Shown here piece after piece: positions 61,637 to 64,000 of a stretch of DNA of 64,000 nt. The translations under genes and the position numbers were made by a program. This DNA is from CAYRPN01 sp964426135 (GTDB taxonomy: Bacteria > Planctomycetota > Phycisphaerae > Phycisphaerales > Phycisphaeraceae). The notes under the pieces are model-generated. The model worked only from the letters and a program-made list of their open reading frames with translations. It ran no database searches and was not told the origin of the DNA. Location of the stretch: assembly GCA_964426135.1 (NCBI GenBank), contig CAYRPN010000014.1:6949-70948 (forward strand). The letters run 5' to 3'. Positions within the stretch are counted from its first letter, which is position 1, and every line of letters begins with the position of its first letter.

Positions 61637-62284
61637 ATGATCCTTCCACACCGCACATCACGTCGAACGCTTGGCGCAGCGCCGTGGCGTATCGTGTTTC
61701 TCGCTCTGCTGTCGACCTGCCTGCCCGGCTGCGGCAGTTCCGCCCGCATCAGCGAAGAGAACACGCGCCTCCGCCGGGAGAATTACGACCTTGCGCAGAA
61801 GGTAGCGCAGCTTGAGGAAAACGCCAAACTGCGCGACGCCCAGTTCGCCGCACTGGAACAGAAGCTCAATGCGCACCCGGTCGAAGGCGTGCGGGTCAGC
61901 GATCTGCCCGTCGTCAGCAAGATCGATTTCGGCACGCACTCGGGCATTTTCGATTCCAACGGCGACGGCACGCTGGACACGGCTCGGGTGTATCTGCACA
62001 CGCTCGATCAGCGCGGCCGATTCCTGCCCGCCGCCGGCAAAGCCGTGATGCAGGTCGTGCTCATCGACGCCAGCGCCGGCGCGAAGGAAATCGCCCGTGC
62101 CGCGTTCGATCCGAAAGCATTCGACGCCGCGTACGTGTCCGGATTCACCGGCACGCACTTCACGCTCGAAGCCGCCATTTCTCCCGCGCTGCCCAAGCAG
62201 ACGAAGGACGCGACGATCAAGGTGACCTTCACCGACGCCGCGACCGGCGCGAGTTTCACGCAGCAGACGGCGACGGGCAAGTGA
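61637..62284 (+). CDS. Lipoprotein with coiled coil, unknown function
   Basis: 215 residues. Hydrophobic signal (IVFLALLSTCLPGC) with lipobox LPGC, then a coiled coil (ISEENTRLRRENYDLAQKVA, QLEENAKLRDAQFAALEQKL) and a beta-sandwich domain (TARVYLHTLDQRGRFLP, DATIKVTFTDAATGASFTQQ) with an Asp-rich DSNGDGTLD calcium-like loop. Planctomycete relatives are of unknown role. It ends just before a REPIN-like pair that separates it from the convergent phosphodiesterase gene. Confidence 0.75.
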   Translation: MILPHRTSRRTLGAAPWRIVFLALLSTCLPGCGSSARISEENTRLRRENYDLAQKVAQLEENAKLRDAQFAALEQKLNAHPVEGVRVSDLPVVSKIDFGTHSGIFDSNGDGTLDTARVYLHTLDQRGRFLPAAGKAVMQVVLIDASAGAKEIARAAFDPKAFDAAYVSGFTGTHFTLEAAISPALPKQTKDATIKVTFTDAATGASFTQQTATGK

Positions 62285-62293
62285 GGGCACGTC

Positions 62294-62422
62294 GTAGGGT
62301 GCGTCAAGTCTGCGCGGACGCACCATCTCGCATTGCCCTTGCCCTCTGTGTTGCTGAATGCCTTCGGATGGTTCGTTCCCGTTTCTCGTGGTGCGTCCGC
62401 GCCGAGCCTTGACGCACCCTAC
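62294..62422. repeat. REPIN-like inverted pair, GTAGGGTGCGTC type
   Basis: Left arm starts GTAGGGTGCGTCAAGTC at 62294, right arm ends TTGACGCACCCTAC at 62422. The right arm supplies the TAG stop codon (62419-62421) of the convergent phosphodiesterase gene. Confidence 0.88.
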
Positions 62423-63852
62423 GCCTCAAATAAGTGCTCCAGAATCACATCGCGCACCGCGGTGCAGTGCACCTCTTCGCCCCGGCTCTTCGAAACCTCG
62501 CCGCGGTCCTGCTGCGTGATGAGCACGGGCATCAGGCCCGGCGGCACGTCGATGCGGCCGTGCGAGCCGCGCACCAGTTTCGTGTCCAGCGGGATCAGGT
62601 CGAGCAGGGCGCGCTGCTTGAGAATCTTGCGTTGAAAAAGTCGCCAGGCGAGTTTCGCCTTCGGCAGCGCGATCGTCGGATCGATGAATAGCTCCAGCGG
62701 GTCGTAACCGGGCTTGCGGTGAATGTCGACGGTGCGGGCGAAGTCGGGGGCCTTGGCGTCGTCGAACCAGTAGTCGTAGCTGAACCACCTGCCCTTCTCG
62801 GCGACCAGCACCAGATCGCCGCTGCGCTCGTGGCGGATGCCGGCGGCGAGTTGATCTTTCTCTTTCAGAACCTGCGCGACGCCAGGGATCTTGCGAAGGT
62901 GATCGGCCAGGTACTCAAAACTCTCGCTACCCGGGCTGTAGGCGTGCTGGCAGTACACGTGCGCCACCTGGTGATCCGCGACGGCGAACACGTTGCTGGC
63001 GCCGGCGTCGAGCAGTTCCAGGCCCTGCTCCTCGCGCACACTCAGCCAGTTCTGCTCGCGCAGGATGCGGTTGATGTGGATGCTGTCGTCAACGTGCTCA
63101 ATGCCATACTCGCTCACCAGCATCACGCGCGTGTCGTTGGCCGCGAAGTAATCGATCAGATCGCCGACGACAGCATCGATCTCGCGCAAGGCGTCGGCTG
63201 CGTAGCTGCCCGCATGCGGCTCGTACATGTCGTCGTCATCGCCATATTTCTGCAGCGCATAATCCAAATGCGGCAGATACACCAGCGTCAGCCCCGGCTT
63301 GTGTTTCGCATGTGCGATCTTCGTCGCATCCGCGATCCACTTCGAACTTTTGATCGAAGATCCGGGGCCCCAGAAATGAAAGAGCGGGAACGGGCCAAGC
63401 TCCGCCTGAAGCTCATCGCGCAGCGCCGGCGGGTTGGAGTAGCAGTCGGGAATCTTGCGGCCATCCGCCTTGTACATCGGCCGCGGCGTCACCGACCACG
63501 TCGCTGACGAATACATGTTGAACCACCAGAACATGTTCAGCGTGGTGACGGCTGGGTCGCGCTGCTTCGCCGTGTCCCACACCTTTTCGCCGCTGACGAG
63601 CTTGTTCGACTGCTTCCAGAAAAGCACTTCGGAGAGTTCGCGGTCGTACCAGCCGTTGCCGACGATGCCGTGGCCGGCGGGCATCAGGCCCGTGAGCATC
63701 GACGACTGCACCGAGCACGTCACCGCCGGCAGCACGGGCTTCATCCGCCGCACGACGCCGGCCTTGGCGAAATCGCGGATGCGCGGGCAATCATCGCCGA
63801 TCAGCGATTGGCTGAGGCCGACGACCAGGATGACAGCGGTGGGGTGAGGCAT
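62419..63852 (-). CDS. Type I phosphodiesterase/nucleotide pyrophosphatase-fold protein
   Basis: 477 residues of the alkaline phosphatase superfamily. PAVTCSVQSSMLTG holds the nucleophile Thr, GHGIVGNGWYDR follows, YLPHLDYALQKYG and VMLVSEYGIEHVDDSIHINR hold the Asp/His metal ligands. The first metal Asp, usual in an N-terminal VDG motif, is replaced: the protein starts ILVVGLSQSLIGDD. Proteins with this VVGL beginning occur in ebo-type clusters, but no other ebo gene is present here. Its stop codon is inside a REPIN-like arm, so the last residues may be altered by the insertion. Confidence 0.8.
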   Translation of the reverse strand: MPHPTAVILVVGLSQSLIGDDCPRIRDFAKAGVVRRMKPVLPAVTCSVQSSMLTGLMPAGHGIVGNGWYDRELSEVLFWKQSNKLVSGEKVWDTAKQRDPAVTTLNMFWWFNMYSSATWSVTPRPMYKADGRKIPDCYSNPPALRDELQAELGPFPLFHFWGPGSSIKSSKWIADATKIAHAKHKPGLTLVYLPHLDYALQKYGDDDDMYEPHAGSYAADALREIDAVVGDLIDYFAANDTRVMLVSEYGIEHVDDSIHINRILREQNWLSVREEQGLELLDAGASNVFAVADHQVAHVYCQHAYSPGSESFEYLADHLRKIPGVAQVLKEKDQLAAGIRHERSGDLVLVAEKGRWFSYDYWFDDAKAPDFARTVDIHRKPGYDPLELFIDPTIALPKAKLAWRLFQRKILKQRALLDLIPLDTKLVRGSHGRIDVPPGLMPVLITQQDRGEVSKSRGEEVHCTAVRDVILEHLFEA

Positions 63853-63864
63853 GAGGACAAGGCA

Positions 63865-63899
63865 GATTTCGGATTTCGGATTTCGGATTGTGGATTGTG
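63865..63899. repeat. Heptamer array, GATTTCG type
   Basis: Five 7-nt units (GATTTCG three times, GATTGTG twice), preceded by AAGGCA exactly as in the array at 23492. It lies just upstream of the phosphodiesterase start. Confidence 0.88.
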
Positions 63900-63905
63900 A
63901 TTCTG

Positions 63906-63935
63906 AACTCCCCTCCCACCTAGGGAGGGGTTAGA
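63906..63935. repeat. CTCCCCTCCC/GGGAGGGG hairpin repeat
   Basis: Hairpin CTCCCCTCCC-ACCTA-GGGAGGGG at the window end; same family as 7115, 32588 and 54305. Confidence 0.8.
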
Positions 63936-64000
63936 TTCTGACACCGCAACTTCTACGCGCGGCGCACAGAAGTTCTTATCCCTCTACCCTTGGCCCTCTA

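Overview
The window is a high-GC bacterial chromosomal scaffold, best read as Planctomycetota and perhaps Phycisphaerae-like. The lineage is inferred from a PEP-CTERM protein with a poly-arginine tail, a cytochrome c domain fused to WD40 repeats, formylmethanofuran-dehydrogenase-type (fhc) one-carbon genes, and a groEL-groES-groEL order. A run of 100 N at 59359-59458 falls inside a tandem repeat, so this is a draft or metagenome-assembled sequence.

Layout. 1-6068: a cut alpha/beta hydrolase, a PfkB sugar kinase, gltX and a secreted lipoprotein. 6117-15920: information processing and envelope genes (smpB, mnmE, yidC, ptsI, and an RNase E/G with a long arginine-rich tail). 16597-24717: a proteostasis island (groEL1, groES, groEL2, three unknown small genes, dnaJ, grpE, an FmdB zinc ribbon, a cold-shock protein). 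24838-25884: an orphan histidine kinase. 26293-29253: a probable Zur-controlled zinc operon (DUF1826 protein, PEP-CTERM protein, COG0523/CobW GTPase) with two operator-like inverted repeats on its promoter. 29427-31812: two secreted proteins. 31975-37138: a GbsR/MarR-type regulator followed by five genes (DCC thioredoxin-like/wax-synthase-like fusion, two related small membrane proteins, a DUF2071 protein and a membrane-anchored metallo-beta-lactamase-fold protein). 37298-42426: two GGDEF proteins, two unknown proteins and ubiX. 42540-47523: an ABC ATPase, fhcA, fhcB and an ATP-grasp protein. 48183-57697: a large TPR protein, then FlgN-like protein, sensor kinase, sigma-54 activator, flgB, flgC, fliE and fliF, with a sigma-54 promoter candidate in front of flgB. 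57911-63852: a divergent P-loop protein, a YiiX-like peptidase, a pseudo-receiver protein, clpP, a lipoprotein and a phosphodiesterase-fold protein.

The most unusual aspect is the intergenic DNA. At least 18 sites hold short degenerate tandem arrays whose unit is 7 nt (two sites have 8 nt). The unit sequence differs between sites and can change within one array while the 7-nt phase is kept. Several arrays form inverted pairs, either around a spacer or around a whole gene (mnmE, fliF). A second layer consists of hairpin elements, many headed by GTAG or TTAGC and arranged as inverted pairs like REPINs/BIMEs, in places nested inside each other. Some have entered reading frames in phase, in MnmE between the TKAD and SAHTG motifs, in GltX, and in the DCC/wax-synthase-like gene. 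No REP-associated transposase (RAYT), CRISPR array, prophage, insertion sequence, rRNA or tRNA gene was recognised.
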